DNA of 64,000 bases from Dyadobacter sp. 3J3 (GTDB lineage Bacteria; Bacteroidota; Bacteroidia; Cytophagales; Spirosomataceae): assembly GCF_009801115.1 (NCBI RefSeq), contig NZ_VTOL01000009.1, positions 190,618 through 254,617 of the forward strand. The letters run 5' to 3'. Each line of letters begins with the position of its first letter. The first letter of the stretch is position 1. A model generated the notes under the pieces. The model saw nothing but the letters and a program-made list of their open reading frames with translations. It had not been told where the DNA came from and did not search any database. A program made the position numbers and the translations under genes. Shown here piece after piece: positions 18,315 through 27,285 of this stretch.

Positions 18315-18535
18315 CCGGAATAAATTCCGGGGCTACAATGTCGGTCATACCTACGGTATTGGAATTCAACCCGAAAAAAGAAACAAAGATCAATCAAGCC
18401 AAAATGCCATAGGCATGACCGATATCATAGCCCCGGGTTTTAACCCGGGGAAACCCGGGGAAAACATAACCAACATCAATCCAAGCCAAAATGCCGTAGG
18501 CATGACCGACATTGTAGCGCAGGGTTTTAACCCTG
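18315..18535. repeat. Three dispersed copies of the two-hairpin repeat
   Basis: Three relatives of the array at 4-505 fill this gap. Copy one (about 18315-18362) is inverted and has stem CCCCGGAAT/ATTCCGGGG. Copy two (about 18401-18462) has CCCCGGGTT/AACCCGGGG plus an extra AAACCCGGGG duplication. Copy three (about 18487-18535) has GCAGGGTT/AACCCTGG. Each carries the companion dyad ATGCC-GTA-GGCAT or a close variant followed by GACC. Stem bases change in pairs between copies, so the hairpin is being conserved. Confidence 0.9.
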
Positions 18536-18546
18536 GGATTCAAAAA

Positions 18547-18580
18547 AATAACACGGCCAGCATAAGCTAACCGTGTTATT
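18547..18580. terminator. Bidirectional terminator, efflux operon / protease
   Basis: AATAACACGG (18547-18556) pairs with CCGTGTTATT (18571-18580); an A run precedes it and AT-rich sequence follows, so it can serve the minus-strand protease gene and the plus-strand efflux operon. Confidence 0.75.
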
Positions 18581-18601
18581 AATATAATCTATTTTCTGAA
18601 A

Positions 18602-20725
18602 CTACTTCTTCTTAGCTCCTGCCAAACTTGGTTCTTTCGAAATTACAATCAAATCAGCAAGCATACGTCCGGTTTCAGTAATGTAGATATCCTTTTTCTT
18701 CTTAACTTCTTTTGGAGCATCAGCCGTTTTCGGTTTTGCATCCGCAGAATCTTCGTCTTCATCATCAGATTCTTCTCCAAGCTGTTTCAACGCCGCACGT
18801 TTCTTTTCCGCTTCATCACGTTCTACTTTACGTTTTGATTCTAATAAAGAAACTATTTTGTTTTCACGTGCTTTTTTGAACTCATCCATAGTTTTCGCCA
18901 GAGCTTTAAGCTCTTCATCCGATTTCAAACGGTGATTATGTTTATCACGAAGCTGGCTAACAATTTTTTCATTGATATCATTTGTAGCTTCATATTTTGA
19001 AGATGCAATCTGATCCCAAGGCAAAGCACTTGGCTGAGAACCTTCGCCATATTCATTTACTTTAAAAGCCGTTGGCATTTCAAGATCAGGCATAACACCT
19101 TTTAGCTGCGTGCTGCTTCCGTTGATACGGTAGAATTTAGCAACAGTCAATTTAACCTGACCCAGCTGATCCGTTTCTTTTGGAACCCATTGGTTAAGAT
19201 CAATCAAAGTCTGAACGGTTCCTTTACCATAAGTTTGTTCCCCTACGATAATTCCTCGTTTGTAATCCTGGATAGCTGCTGCAAAAATTTCCGATGCCGA
19301 AGCACTGAACCTATTCACCATAACCGCCATTGGGCCATTGTAAGCAACTGTTGGATCATTATCAGACTGCACTTCCACTTCACCCTGTCCTTCTTTAACC
19401 TGAACAACCGGCCCTCTGTTGATAAACAAACCCGTAAGAGAAACCGCTTCAGTTAACGAACCACCACCATTATTACGAAGATCGATCACAATACCATCCA
19501 CATTTTCAGCTTGTAATTCCGTGATAATTTTTTGAACATCACGTGTTGTGCTGGAAAACTCTTTTTCTTTCTGCTGTGCTCCTTCAAAGTCACGGTAGAA
19601 CAAAGGAACATCGATCACACCAATTTTGTAATCTTTATTGCCAGAATTAACCGAAACTATTTCTTTCTTAGCGCGAGAATCTTCCAATTTGATCTTTTCG
19701 CGAACTAGTCTGATTTCCTTAGGCGGCGTACTGGAAAGCGCATCCGCAGAAACAATCTGCAAACGAACCACAGTTCCTTTGGGGCCTTTGATCAGTTTCA
19801 CCGCATCATCAACAAACCAACCTACCAAGTCAACAAATTTACCATCATCGCCTTGGGCGACACCGATAATCTTATCTTCTTTTTTCAGCTGCTTTCCTTT
19901 AAATGCAGGTCCGCCGGGTATAACCTCAACAATTTTAATATAATTATCTTCTTCACGAAGTAAAGCTCCAATACCTTCCACCGACTGGCTCATTTCCTGT
20001 TTGAAACGATCCGCAGACGTTGGCGCCATATAACTTGTATGCGGATCCAGGGATTCAGCATAAGCGTTCATAAACATTTGAAAAACCTGCTCAGTACGAA
20101 TGCGGCTTAAACCACGATCCCGACTTTTATAGCGATCGCTCATGGTTTTCACAACAGAAGTATCCGCTTTGCCGGCAAGTTTCAAATCAAGCGCTTCACT
20201 TTTCAGATACTTTCTCCAGGTATCGTTCAGTTCGTCAGTTGATTTTGCCCAGGCCACTTTTTCACGATCTGTGTTGAGTGATTCGTCAACAGTATAGTCA
20301 AACGGCTTTGGCGTTTTCAGAAGCGTCTGGATATATTCACTTCTTTCCTGATAACGCTTTCTGAAAAGGTTATACATATTGAAAGGAACGTCCAGTTCAC
20401 GCTTTTGCAAAAAGTCGTCGAAAGAGTACCTGTACTTTTCAAATTCCGCCATATCAGAGGCAAGATAGTACAGTCGACCGTGATCGATCCCATCAATATA
20501 TTTGTCAAAAATCGCTGACGATAACGAATCATTCAGTTTCGTTTTACGATAGTGATAATTTGATAGGATTCGCGTCGAAAGCTCTTCCGCCTTATACTGA
20601 GCTGCCGTCGGTTTAATATCTTCCGCAAGTGAAGTTTCCGTAGTAACAATTGCATTTTGCTGTACGGGACCTCGCTGCCAGCCAAGTAATACAACAGGAA
20701 TAAGAGTGATCAGGTATTTTTTCAT
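18602..20725 (-). CDS. prc: Tail-specific C-terminal processing protease (S41, Prc/Tsp)
   Basis: The 707-residue periplasmic protease has a signal sequence (MKKYLITLIPVVLLG) and an N-terminal helical domain typical of Tsp (about 40-235). A PDZ domain follows (about 245-330), then the S41 catalytic core with the SASASE serine motif and YGKGTVQ, which carries the lysine of the Ser-Lys dyad, 25 residues apart as in E. coli Prc. A C-terminal DUF3340-like region (about 560-700) includes a Lys/Glu-rich stretch. It degrades or trims periplasmic proteins with hydrophobic C-termini. An FKBP isomerase gene lies 18 bp upstream on the same strand, so the pair is probably co-transcribed. Confidence 0.92.
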   Translation of the reverse strand: MKKYLITLIPVVLLGWQRGPVQQNAIVTTETSLAEDIKPTAAQYKAEELSTRILSNYHYRKTKLNDSLSSAIFDKYIDGIDHGRLYYLASDMAEFEKYRYSFDDFLQKRELDVPFNMYNLFRKRYQERSEYIQTLLKTPKPFDYTVDESLNTDREKVAWAKSTDELNDTWRKYLKSEALDLKLAGKADTSVVKTMSDRYKSRDRGLSRIRTEQVFQMFMNAYAESLDPHTSYMAPTSADRFKQEMSQSVEGIGALLREEDNYIKIVEVIPGGPAFKGKQLKKEDKIIGVAQGDDGKFVDLVGWFVDDAVKLIKGPKGTVVRLQIVSADALSSTPPKEIRLVREKIKLEDSRAKKEIVSVNSGNKDYKIGVIDVPLFYRDFEGAQQKEKEFSSTTRDVQKIITELQAENVDGIVIDLRNNGGGSLTEAVSLTGLFINRGPVVQVKEGQGEVEVQSDNDPTVAYNGPMAVMVNRFSASASEIFAAAIQDYKRGIIVGEQTYGKGTVQTLIDLNQWVPKETDQLGQVKLTVAKFYRINGSSTQLKGVMPDLEMPTAFKVNEYGEGSQPSALPWDQIASSKYEATNDINEKIVSQLRDKHNHRLKSDEELKALAKTMDEFKKARENKIVSLLESKRKVERDEAEKKRAALKQLGEESDDEDEDSADAKPKTADAPKEVKKKKDIYITETGRMLADLIVISKEPSLAGAKKK

Positions 20726-20743
20726 TCGTCGAATTTTTGTTAA

Positions 20744-21502
20744 CTATTTAACAATTTCTAATAATTCAACTTCAAAAACTAAAGCTGAATAAGCTGGAAT
20801 TTGAGGACCCGCCGCACGTTCACCATAAGCCAGCGAATATGGAATATACAATTTCCATTTCGAACCAACCGGCATAAGCTGCAATGCTTCTGTCCATCCT
20901 TTTATTACACCATTCACCGGAAACTCAACTGGCTCACCGCGGTCAACTGAACTATCAAAAACTGTTCCATTCGTTAAAGTCCCGTGATAATGGGTTTTAA
21001 CTTTATCCGTTGCAGAAGGCTTAGGTCCGTCGCCCATTTTAATTACAGAGTACTGCAAGCCACTTTCTGTTGTTGTAACACCCGTTTTTTTCTTGTTTTC
21101 TTCCAAAAACTTTTCTCCTTCGATTTTTACCACGGCTCCTTTTTCTTCAGTTAATTTTTGAAAATATTCTCCTATAAATTTATTTGCTTCTTCTGACGAA
21201 AAAGTAGTTTTCTCTCCTTTCAGAGATGCTTGTATTGTTTTTGTTAAAATATCAGTATTGATATTATTAATTCCCTGAGATGCCAATGAATTGGAAAAAC
21301 TTACACCGATCGCCGCTGATAGTGAATCCAGCTTATTCCTGAGTACATTTGGTGATGTTGCTGCTTTTGCTGCCGTAGTCGTAGTCTTTTTTACTGCACT
21401 AGCCGGTTTAGTAACTTTCTTCGGTGCTTGCGCAAATCCCTGTGAAGCAGCTAAGCCGATACATAAAACTGATGCTAAAATGGTTTTTTCTAATTTGTAC
21501 AT
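20744..21502 (-). CDS. FKBP-type peptidyl-prolyl isomerase, Mip/FkpA-like
   Basis: The 252-residue exported protein starts with a signal peptide (MYKLEKTILASVLCIGLAASQGFAQ) and an Ala/Lys/Thr-rich linker. Next come an FKBP_N helical dimerisation domain (about 55-135) and a C-terminal FKBP domain (about 145-250) with DKVKTHYHGTLTNGTVFDSS and GWTEALQLMPVGSKWKLYIP. It accelerates proline isomerisation and acts as a folding helper in the periplasm. Pairing with the downstream protease suggests an envelope fold-or-degrade unit. The gene is divergent from atpA. Confidence 0.93.
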   Translation of the reverse strand: MYKLEKTILASVLCIGLAASQGFAQAPKKVTKPASAVKKTTTTAAKAATSPNVLRNKLDSLSAAIGVSFSNSLASQGINNINTDILTKTIQASLKGEKTTFSSEEANKFIGEYFQKLTEEKGAVVKIEGEKFLEENKKKTGVTTTESGLQYSVIKMGDGPKPSATDKVKTHYHGTLTNGTVFDSSVDRGEPVEFPVNGVIKGWTEALQLMPVGSKWKLYIPYSLAYGERAAGPQIPAYSALVFEVELLEIVK

Positions 21503-21628
21503 TCTACTTAAGGATGGTCTGAGAATTAAATTTTTGATAATTAATTGTTATTAACGAACTCAATTACAACAAAAACACAATTAGTACCTAAAAAAGTTTT
21601 AAAAACCTTTTAAATGCTTGAATTTCCA

Positions 21629-21636
21629 TATTTTTG
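21629..21636 (+). promoter_or_regulatory. -7 box TATTTTTG upstream of atpA
   Basis: TATTTTTG fits TAnnTTTG and lies 154 bp before the atpA start. A second match, TACCTTTG at 21732-21739, lies 51 bp before the start. Neither has a clear TTG at the expected -33 distance. Confidence 0.45.
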
Positions 21637-21789
21637 CACCGCTATAATAGCGTAGGAAAGCAAACTTGGAAAAATCTAATTTTTATGGTGCATTTTTTAA
21701 GTGAAGTTTTCTTTATTTAAAGAATTAACCATACCTTTGCGGCTGATTTCAAAAACTTACTACTATACTCTAAATAAGTCAATTATACT

Positions 21790-23364
21790 ATGGTATCTGT
21801 TAGACCGGACGAGGTTTCGGCCATCCTGCGCGAACAACTTGCAGGCGCTAAATCTGAAGCAGAGCTCGAAGAAGTAGGAACAGTCCTTCAGGTAGGTGAC
21901 GGTGTTGCCCGCATTTATGGCCTTTCCCAAGTGCAAGCAGGTGAGCTGCTTGTTTTCGAGAATGGCTTGAAGGCCCTCGCATTGAACCTCGAGGAAGATA
22001 ACGTTGGAGCCGTTTTACTTGGTGATTCAAGTGAGATTAAAGAAGGCGACACAGTGAAGCGGACTAAAGAGATCGCTTCAGTAAAAGTTGGTGAAGGTAT
22101 TGTAGGCCGTGTAGTTAACACACTTGCTGAACCAATCGACGGAATGGGCCCTATCCAGGGTGAAACATTCGAAATGCCGCTTGAGCGTAAAGCTCCGGGG
22201 GTAATTTTCCGTCAGCCTGTAACTGAACCTCTACAAACAGGTATCAAAGCGATCGATGCGATGATTCCTATCGGACGTGGACAACGTGAGTTGATCATTG
22301 GTGACCGCCAGACTGGAAAGACTGCTGTTGCAATCGATACGATCATCAATCAAAGAGAATATTTTGATAAAGGCGAACCTGTATTCTGTATCTACGTAGC
22401 TTGCGGCCAGAAGGCTTCAACAATCAAAGGTATCGAAGCTACACTTCGTCGTTATGGTGCAATGGACTATACGGTAATCGTAGCAGCTGGTGCATCGGAT
22501 CCTTCACCAATGCAATTTTATGCTCCTTTTACAGGTGCTGCAATCGGTGAATATTTCCGTGATACTGGTCGTCCTGCACTTATTGTTTATGATGACCTTT
22601 CAAAACAAGCGGTTTCTTACCGTGAAGTTTCCCTGTTACTTCGTCGCCCTCCGGGACGTGAAGCTTATCCAGGAGACGTATTTTATCTTCACAGCCGTCT
22701 TTTGGAAAGAGCTGCGAAGATTATCAATGACGACAGCATTGCGGCAAACATGAACGATCTTCCTCCTTCTCTAATCGGCAAGGTTAAAGGTGGTGGTTCA
22801 TTAACTGCACTTCCAATCATTGAAACACAAGCTGGTGACGTTTCTGCTTATATCCCGACGAACGTAATTTCGATTACAGACGGACAGATATTCCTTGAAT
22901 CCAACTTGTTCAACTCGGGTATCCGTCCTGCGATCAACGTAGGTATCTCGGTGTCACGTGTGGGTGGTAACGCGCAGATCAAGTCGATGAAAAAGGTATC
23001 AGGTACGTTAAAACTTGATCAGGCTCAATTCCGTGAATTGGAAGCTTTTGCAAAATTCGGTTCGGATCTTGATGCTTCTACTAAACTTGCGATTGACCGT
23101 GGACGCCGTAACCAGGAAGTATTGAAACAACCTCAATATGCTCCGGTTCCTGTTGAACATCAGGTTGCTACTGTTTATGCTTCTACAAAAGGATTGTTAG
23201 ACAGAATTCCTGTTGATAAAGTAAAAGAATTCGATAAAGAATTCCTTACGATCCTTTCAGCGCAATACAAAGAGACTTTGAACGCGCTTCGTGCAGGTAA
23301 ACTTGATAACAGCGTTACTGACGTGATCGACAAAGTTGCAAAAGAACTGGCAGCTAAATATTAA
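21790..23364 (+). CDS. atpA: F1 ATP synthase subunit alpha
   Basis: The 524-residue subunit has the usual three parts: an N-terminal beta-barrel (about 25-95), a nucleotide-binding domain with Walker A GDRQTGKT (171-178) and VYDDLSKQA, and a C-terminal helical domain. The SVSRVGG block carries the conserved arginine that reaches into the beta catalytic site. It forms the non-catalytic nucleotide sites of the F1 head. The gene is first in its transcript here; subunits a, c, b and delta, often upstream in Bacteroidota, are not present. atpG follows after 96 bp. Confidence 0.98.
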   Translation: MVSVRPDEVSAILREQLAGAKSEAELEEVGTVLQVGDGVARIYGLSQVQAGELLVFENGLKALALNLEEDNVGAVLLGDSSEIKEGDTVKRTKEIASVKVGEGIVGRVVNTLAEPIDGMGPIQGETFEMPLERKAPGVIFRQPVTEPLQTGIKAIDAMIPIGRGQRELIIGDRQTGKTAVAIDTIINQREYFDKGEPVFCIYVACGQKASTIKGIEATLRRYGAMDYTVIVAAGASDPSPMQFYAPFTGAAIGEYFRDTGRPALIVYDDLSKQAVSYREVSLLLRRPPGREAYPGDVFYLHSRLLERAAKIINDDSIAANMNDLPPSLIGKVKGGGSLTALPIIETQAGDVSAYIPTNVISITDGQIFLESNLFNSGIRPAINVGISVSRVGGNAQIKSMKKVSGTLKLDQAQFRELEAFAKFGSDLDASTKLAIDRGRRNQEVLKQPQYAPVPVEHQVATVYASTKGLLDRIPVDKVKEFDKEFLTILSAQYKETLNALRAGKLDNSVTDVIDKVAKELAAKY

Positions 23365-23460
23365 TAGAGAAGCTTTAATTAAAAAATCAGAAGTGGTCTT
23401 CCCATTTTTGATTTTTTAATTATTGATTACCTCAGGCGGACCGCATTTAATTTCCCTAAG

Positions 23461-24348
23461 ATGGCAAGCTTAAAAGAAGTACGTAACCGGATTGTTTCGG
23501 TTAATTCAACCCAGCAGATAACCAAAGCCATGAAAATGGTGGCAGCTGCTAAATTGCGCAGAGCTCAGGATAATATCCTGCAAATGCGTCCTTATGCCCA
23601 GAAATTGGGACAAATGCTTTCGACAGTTTCGGCAGGTTCTGAAAACTCAGTGGACAGCCCATTGAAAACAGTCCGTTTTGCTGAAAAAATATTGATCATT
23701 GTCGTTACTTCCGATCGTGGATTGTGTGGTGCTTTTAATACAAATATTATTAAAGCTACCCTGGCACTGATTGAAGAAAAATATTCAGTACAGGCTGGCA
23801 AGGGAAATGTTGAGATTTTTGCAATCGGTAAAAAAGGTGCAGAAGCATTTAACCGCAGAGGTTTTAAAGTTAACACCGCTTATACCGATTTGTTTACAAG
23901 ACTTAAATTTGTGAACGTAAAAGAAGCAGCAGAAAAAATCATGAAGGACTTTTCAGAAGGTCGTTATGATGTGGTTGATCTCGTTTATAACGAGTTCAAA
24001 AATGTTGCTACGCAAATTATTCACACAGATCCTTATCTACCGATCGTTGCTGATACTACTACCCAGAAAGTAAAAGCTCCGGAGGTAAACTATATATTTG
24101 AGCCAAACGAGGAAGAAATTCTTGCTGAATTAATTCCAAAATCGTTGAAGATCATGTTATATCGCGCCGTTCTTGAATCAAATGCTTCGGAACAAGGTGC
24201 ACGTATGACCGCAATGGATAAAGCGACTGAAAATGCTCAGGATCTTTTGAAAGAACTGAAATTGATTTACAACCGTACGCGTCAGGCTGCGATTACAACG
24301 GAAATCCTTGAAATCGTTGGTGGTGCAGAAGCATTGAAAAATTCATAA
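23461..24348 (+). CDS. atpG: F1 ATP synthase subunit gamma
   Basis: The 295-residue rotor shaft has its characteristic N-terminal helix (MASLKEVRNRIVSVNSTQQITKAMKMVAAAKLRRAQ region), a central Rossmann-like domain with SDRGLCGAFNTN, and the conserved C-terminal helix (YNRTRQAAITTEILEIVGGAEAL). It turns inside the alpha/beta ring to couple proton flow to ATP synthesis. It is downstream of atpA and ends at a good terminator, which closes this two-gene ATP synthase unit; atpD/atpC and the Fo genes must be elsewhere. Confidence 0.98.
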   Translation: MASLKEVRNRIVSVNSTQQITKAMKMVAAAKLRRAQDNILQMRPYAQKLGQMLSTVSAGSENSVDSPLKTVRFAEKILIIVVTSDRGLCGAFNTNIIKATLALIEEKYSVQAGKGNVEIFAIGKKGAEAFNRRGFKVNTAYTDLFTRLKFVNVKEAAEKIMKDFSEGRYDVVDLVYNEFKNVATQIIHTDPYLPIVADTTTQKVKAPEVNYIFEPNEEEILAELIPKSLKIMLYRAVLESNASEQGARMTAMDKATENAQDLLKELKLIYNRTRQAAITTEILEIVGGAEALKNS

Positions 24349-24375
24349 TTAGTTTTAAGAACTTATATATTTTGG

Positions 24376-24410
24376 CGAGCGGACCACCTTTGTGGTTCGT
24401 TCGTTTTTTT
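24376..24410 (+). terminator. Terminator after atpG
   Basis: A 12-bp stem (24376-24387 with 24392-24403, two GT pairs), a four-base loop and seven T residues form a classic intrinsic terminator 27 bp after the atpG stop. Confidence 0.88.
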
Positions 24411-24455
24411 TATGCAAAGTTTGAATAAAATTCTTTTGCCTAAACAGCTTTTAAT

Positions 24456-24532
24456 ATCCGTCCGACAGCAGAAAAAGCAGTCCGACGGAGCGAGCGACCC
24501 TGTTGGATGGCTTTTTCCGACATCCGACGGGT
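24456..24532. repeat. Palindromic intergenic element with GTCCGAC/ATCCGAC repeats
   Basis: The left arm (24456-24491) and right arm (24497-24532) are imperfect inverted copies built around GAAAAAGC/GCTTTTTC with outer CCGTC/GACGG blocks. The centre reads GAGCGAGCGACC. It resembles the small palindromic elements seen elsewhere in this window, but in a different sequence family. Confidence 0.65.
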
Positions 24533-24638
24533 AATAAAAACTGTCACATTCAACAGCAATAAAATCCGCTCTTCCTCAATCAAATTCACATTTAAATTAA
24601 TATTCCCTAGTTTTACACTTTATCAAAACAAACTCCAC

Positions 24639-25376
24639 ATGCACAAAACCACTTATTTCAAGTCACTACTTATTTTAATAATCTCAGGAATATTTTCTTC
24701 CGCATTTGCTCAAAAAACACTTGACGAAATCGTCGCTTTGCATTTGACCGCTATGGGTGGCAAAGAAAAATTGTCGAAGCTGAAAAGTGTGAAGATTACC
24801 GCTGAAATGGAAGTGATGAAAATGCAGATTCCAGTTACCACAACCATCGTTCAGGATCGCGGCTTTCGTAGTGAAACCGTTGTTCAGGGATCTACGATCA
24901 CACAAGTTATTGACAATGATAAGGGCTGGTCTATAAATCCGATGGCGGGCCAAACAAAAGCTACCCCACTTCCCGACGAAATCGTTAAATCACTTTCTGC
25001 CGAAACGGATTTGACAGGATTATATAACTATAAGGAAAAAGGGCAGACTTTGACACTCGACGGAGAAGATGATCTTGGTGGCACAAAAGTATACAAGGTT
25101 ACACAAAACTTAAAAAGTGGTTCAAAACGCACCAATTACATTTCCCAGGATACTTACTATATTCTTAAGGTTGTAGCTTCGGTCACTGTTCAGGGACAGC
25201 AAATTGAATCGAAAAACACCCAATCCAACTTCAAACAGGTAGATGGAATTACGTATCCATTTACATCTGAAGTAGAAACCTCTGCTATGCCAGGTGCTAC
25301 GATGGCAATGAATATTAAAACGTTAGAAGTTAATCCAAAAATTGACGAAGCCATTTTCACTATGCCAAAAGAATAA
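24639..25376 (+). CDS. Exported LolA-like/outer-membrane lipoprotein-sorting-type protein
   Basis: The 245-residue protein has a signal peptide (MHKTTYFKSLLILIISGIFSSAFAQ). A LolA/LppX-like beta fold follows: TLDEIVALHLTAMGGKEKLSKLKSVKI opens it, then alternating strands with DNDKGWSINPM and a TYYILKVV region, ending NPKIDEAIFTMPKE. The MGG..KL.K and late DxxIFTMP features are common in Bacteroidota proteins annotated as sorting-protein homologues; true LolA function is not shown. The frame is open 132 bp farther upstream, but that part overlaps the palindromic element and does not resemble a signal peptide, so ATG 24639 is chosen. Confidence 0.7.
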   Translation: MHKTTYFKSLLILIISGIFSSAFAQKTLDEIVALHLTAMGGKEKLSKLKSVKITAEMEVMKMQIPVTTTIVQDRGFRSETVVQGSTITQVIDNDKGWSINPMAGQTKATPLPDEIVKSLSAETDLTGLYNYKEKGQTLTLDGEDDLGGTKVYKVTQNLKSGSKRTNYISQDTYYILKVVASVTVQGQQIESKNTQSNFKQVDGITYPFTSEVETSAMPGATMAMNIKTLEVNPKIDEAIFTMPKE

Positions 25377-25416
25377 ATTAATTAATAACAGTAAATATCT
25401 TACTATCAATACTTTA

Positions 25417-25449
25417 ATTCTCAATCTAAAATGATTGAGAATTTTTTTT
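25417..25449 (+). terminator. Intrinsic terminator after the LolA-like gene
   Basis: ATTCTCAATC (25417-25426) pairs perfectly with GATTGAGAAT (25433-25442), with a six-base loop and a run of eight T. Confidence 0.9.
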
Positions 25450-25479
25450 ATCTTTATTTAAACTTTTTTTTACGTTTAC

Positions 25480-25491
25480 ATGTATATACAT
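25480..25491. promoter_or_regulatory. Perfect palindrome ATGTATATACAT upstream of yceI
   Basis: This 12-bp self-complementary site lies 38 bp before the YceI start, in the usual promoter window. It is a candidate operator; the partner regulator is not visible in the window. Confidence 0.4.
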
Positions 25492-25528
25492 TAAATGTAG
25501 AAACATATTAATTAAACGATCCTATATT

Positions 25529-26065
25529 ATGTCAGCTAAAACATCATGGGTTATTGACCCAACGCATTCCGAAATTCAATTCAAAGTAAAACACCTTGTC
25601 ATTTCAACGGTAACAGGTTCATTCAAAACTTTTGAAGGAAGTGCTGAAACAGACGGTGACGATTTGACAACTGCTAATATTCAGTTTTCTGCTGATATAG
25701 CAAGTATTGATACAAACCAAACACAACGCGATGAGCACCTTCGCTCAGGCGATTTCTTTGATGCCGAAAACCATCCTAAATTGACTTTTGTGTCAACAGG
25801 TCTTGAAAAAACTGGTGATGATACTTACAATCTGAAAGGTGATTTGACAATAAAAGGCATAACAAAATCAGTTGTATTGGATGCTGAATATGGCGGAGCT
25901 ATGACGGATTTTTATGGCCAAAGCAAAGCAGGTTTTGAAATTAACGGTAAAATCAGCCGTAAAGAATTTGGACTTACATGGAGCGCAACAACCGAAGCAG
26001 GTGGCGTAGTTGTAGGCGACGAAATTAAACTGGCAATCAATATTCAATTGATTAAACAAGCTTAA
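25529..26065 (+). CDS. YceI-family polyisoprenoid-binding protein
   Basis: The 178-residue lipocalin-like protein shows the whole YceI fold: SWVIDPTHSEIQFKVKHLVISTVTGSF at the start, then DANSIDTNQTQRDEHLRSGDFFDAENHP-type central block and LTIKGITKSVVLDAEY, ending near GDEIKLAIN. The central WVID and HLRSGDFFD motifs are diagnostic. No signal peptide is present, so unlike E. coli YceI it probably stays in the cytoplasm. The family binds long-chain isoprenoid lipids; the specific role here is unknown. It is monocistronic, flanked by terminators on both sides. Confidence 0.93.
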   Translation: MSAKTSWVIDPTHSEIQFKVKHLVISTVTGSFKTFEGSAETDGDDLTTANIQFSADIASIDTNQTQRDEHLRSGDFFDAENHPKLTFVSTGLEKTGDDTYNLKGDLTIKGITKSVVLDAEYGGAMTDFYGQSKAGFEINGKISRKEFGLTWSATTEAGGVVVGDEIKLAINIQLIKQA

Positions 26066-26086
26066 TTTTTCAAAGTAAAGTTTAGG

Positions 26087-26134
26087 AGTGGTCAGAGAGA
26101 AGTAATTGTAAACTTCTCTCTGACCACTTTTTTA
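26087..26134 (+). terminator. Strong terminator after yceI
   Basis: AGTGGTCAGAGAGAAG (26087-26102) pairs perfectly with CTTCTCTCTGACCACT (26113-26128), followed by T residues. Confidence 0.92.
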
Positions 26135-26261
26135 TTTATAACCGGCTATTTCTTACTCATTCTTTCAGTCGAAAAAAGGCGTTGTAATATTTCCATACCA
26201 CCACTTTCGAATGATAGATTTATTTAAGGGCCAAATGTGAAAAGTGTCGTCAATTAGTTAC

Positions 26262-26269
26262 TATTTTTG
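26262..26269 (+). promoter_or_regulatory. -7 box TATTTTTG for the GHMP kinase gene
   Basis: A full TAnnTTTG match ends 19 bp before the TTG start at 26289, implying a very short leader. No good -33 element is seen. Confidence 0.45.
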
Positions 26270-26288
26270 AAGCAAAAAAAGACTCACT

Positions 26289-27284
26289 TTGATCATTGAA
26301 ACGCGCGCATACGCCCGGGCCGGGCTACTGGGAAATCCTTCAGATGGTTTTTTTGGAAAAACAATATCGATTTCTGTACGGAATTTCGGTGCATCCATCT
26401 CGTTATACGAATCTCCCGAGCTTCACATAGAGCCGGAGCCACAGGACGGCAGCACTTTCAGAAGCATATTTCATTTGCGGGAATCTGTCAGTATGCTGGG
26501 TTATAATGGTGGTATTCCGCTTATTAAAGCAGGTATCAAAAAATTTGCCGATTATTGCGAAGACAATAATATCAAATTGCCTAATCGTAATTTTACGGTC
26601 AGATATCGTTCGTCCATTCCACGTCAGGTTGGCATGTCCGGGTCCAGTGCTATTGTTGTGGCGCTTTTTCGTGCACTCATGCAGTTTTACAAAGTTGAAA
26701 TTCCAATTGAAATACTTCCGCAACTTGTGATGGTTTCTGAAACGGAAGAACTCGGTATTGCCGCAGGTTTACAGGATCGGGTCATTCAGTGTTATGAAGG
26801 CTGCGTTTATATGGACTTTGATAAAACCTTAATTGAAAGACAAGGCCACGGGCTTTACGAGAGAATAAATCCTGCATTACTTCCTAAACTTTATGTTGCT
26901 TATAATACAAATCTGAGCAAGGTTTCCGGGAAAGTCCATAGTGATGTACGTACAAGATTTGATCGGGGAGAACAGGATGTCATTGATGTATTAGGTAAAA
27001 TTGGGAATAAAGCAAAGGAGGGATATACGGCTCTGCAAGAAGGAAGGCCTGACGATCTGCATGAATTAATGAATGAAAATTTCAACCTTCGTTGTAAAAT
27101 TTATAATGTTCCTGAGTCTAATAAAAGATTGATAAATGCTGCCAGAGAATGTGGCGCATCTGCAAAATTTGCAGGTTCAGGTGGAACAATTATAGGGATT
27201 TATAAAGATGACGATATGCTCAACCAGCTTTTTGTCAAACTAAAAAAACATAACGCGAGGGTTATTAAGCCGTTTGTAGTTTGA
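26289..27284 (+). CDS. GHMP-family sugar kinase, probable glucuronokinase
   Basis: The 331-residue kinase opens with AYARAGLLGNPSDGFFGKTISISVRNFGA at about residues 7-35, a block shared with plant glucuronokinases. The GHMP ATP loop is PRQVGMSGSSAIVVA (about 110-124), and the C-terminal GHMP motif is SAKFAGSGGTIIGIY. Glucuronokinase phosphorylates glucuronic acid at C1. The next gene is a nucleotidyltransferase of the GalU type, which could convert the product to UDP-glucuronate. There is no upstream ATG in frame; TTG 26289 gives exactly the family N-terminus. Other GHMP sugar-1-kinases remain possible. Confidence 0.72.
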   Translation: MIIETRAYARAGLLGNPSDGFFGKTISISVRNFGASISLYESPELHIEPEPQDGSTFRSIFHLRESVSMLGYNGGIPLIKAGIKKFADYCEDNNIKLPNRNFTVRYRSSIPRQVGMSGSSAIVVALFRALMQFYKVEIPIEILPQLVMVSETEELGIAAGLQDRVIQCYEGCVYMDFDKTLIERQGHGLYERINPALLPKLYVAYNTNLSKVSGKVHSDVRTRFDRGEQDVIDVLGKIGNKAKEGYTALQEGRPDDLHELMNENFNLRCKIYNVPESNKRLINAARECGASAKFAGSGGTIIGIYKDDDMLNQLFVKLKKHNARVIKPFVV

Positions 27285-27285
27285 T

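Noticed and set aside
24507-24638. 44-residue N-terminal extension of the LolA-like protein
   Set aside because: It overlaps a palindromic element and precedes a complete signal peptide at ATG 24639.
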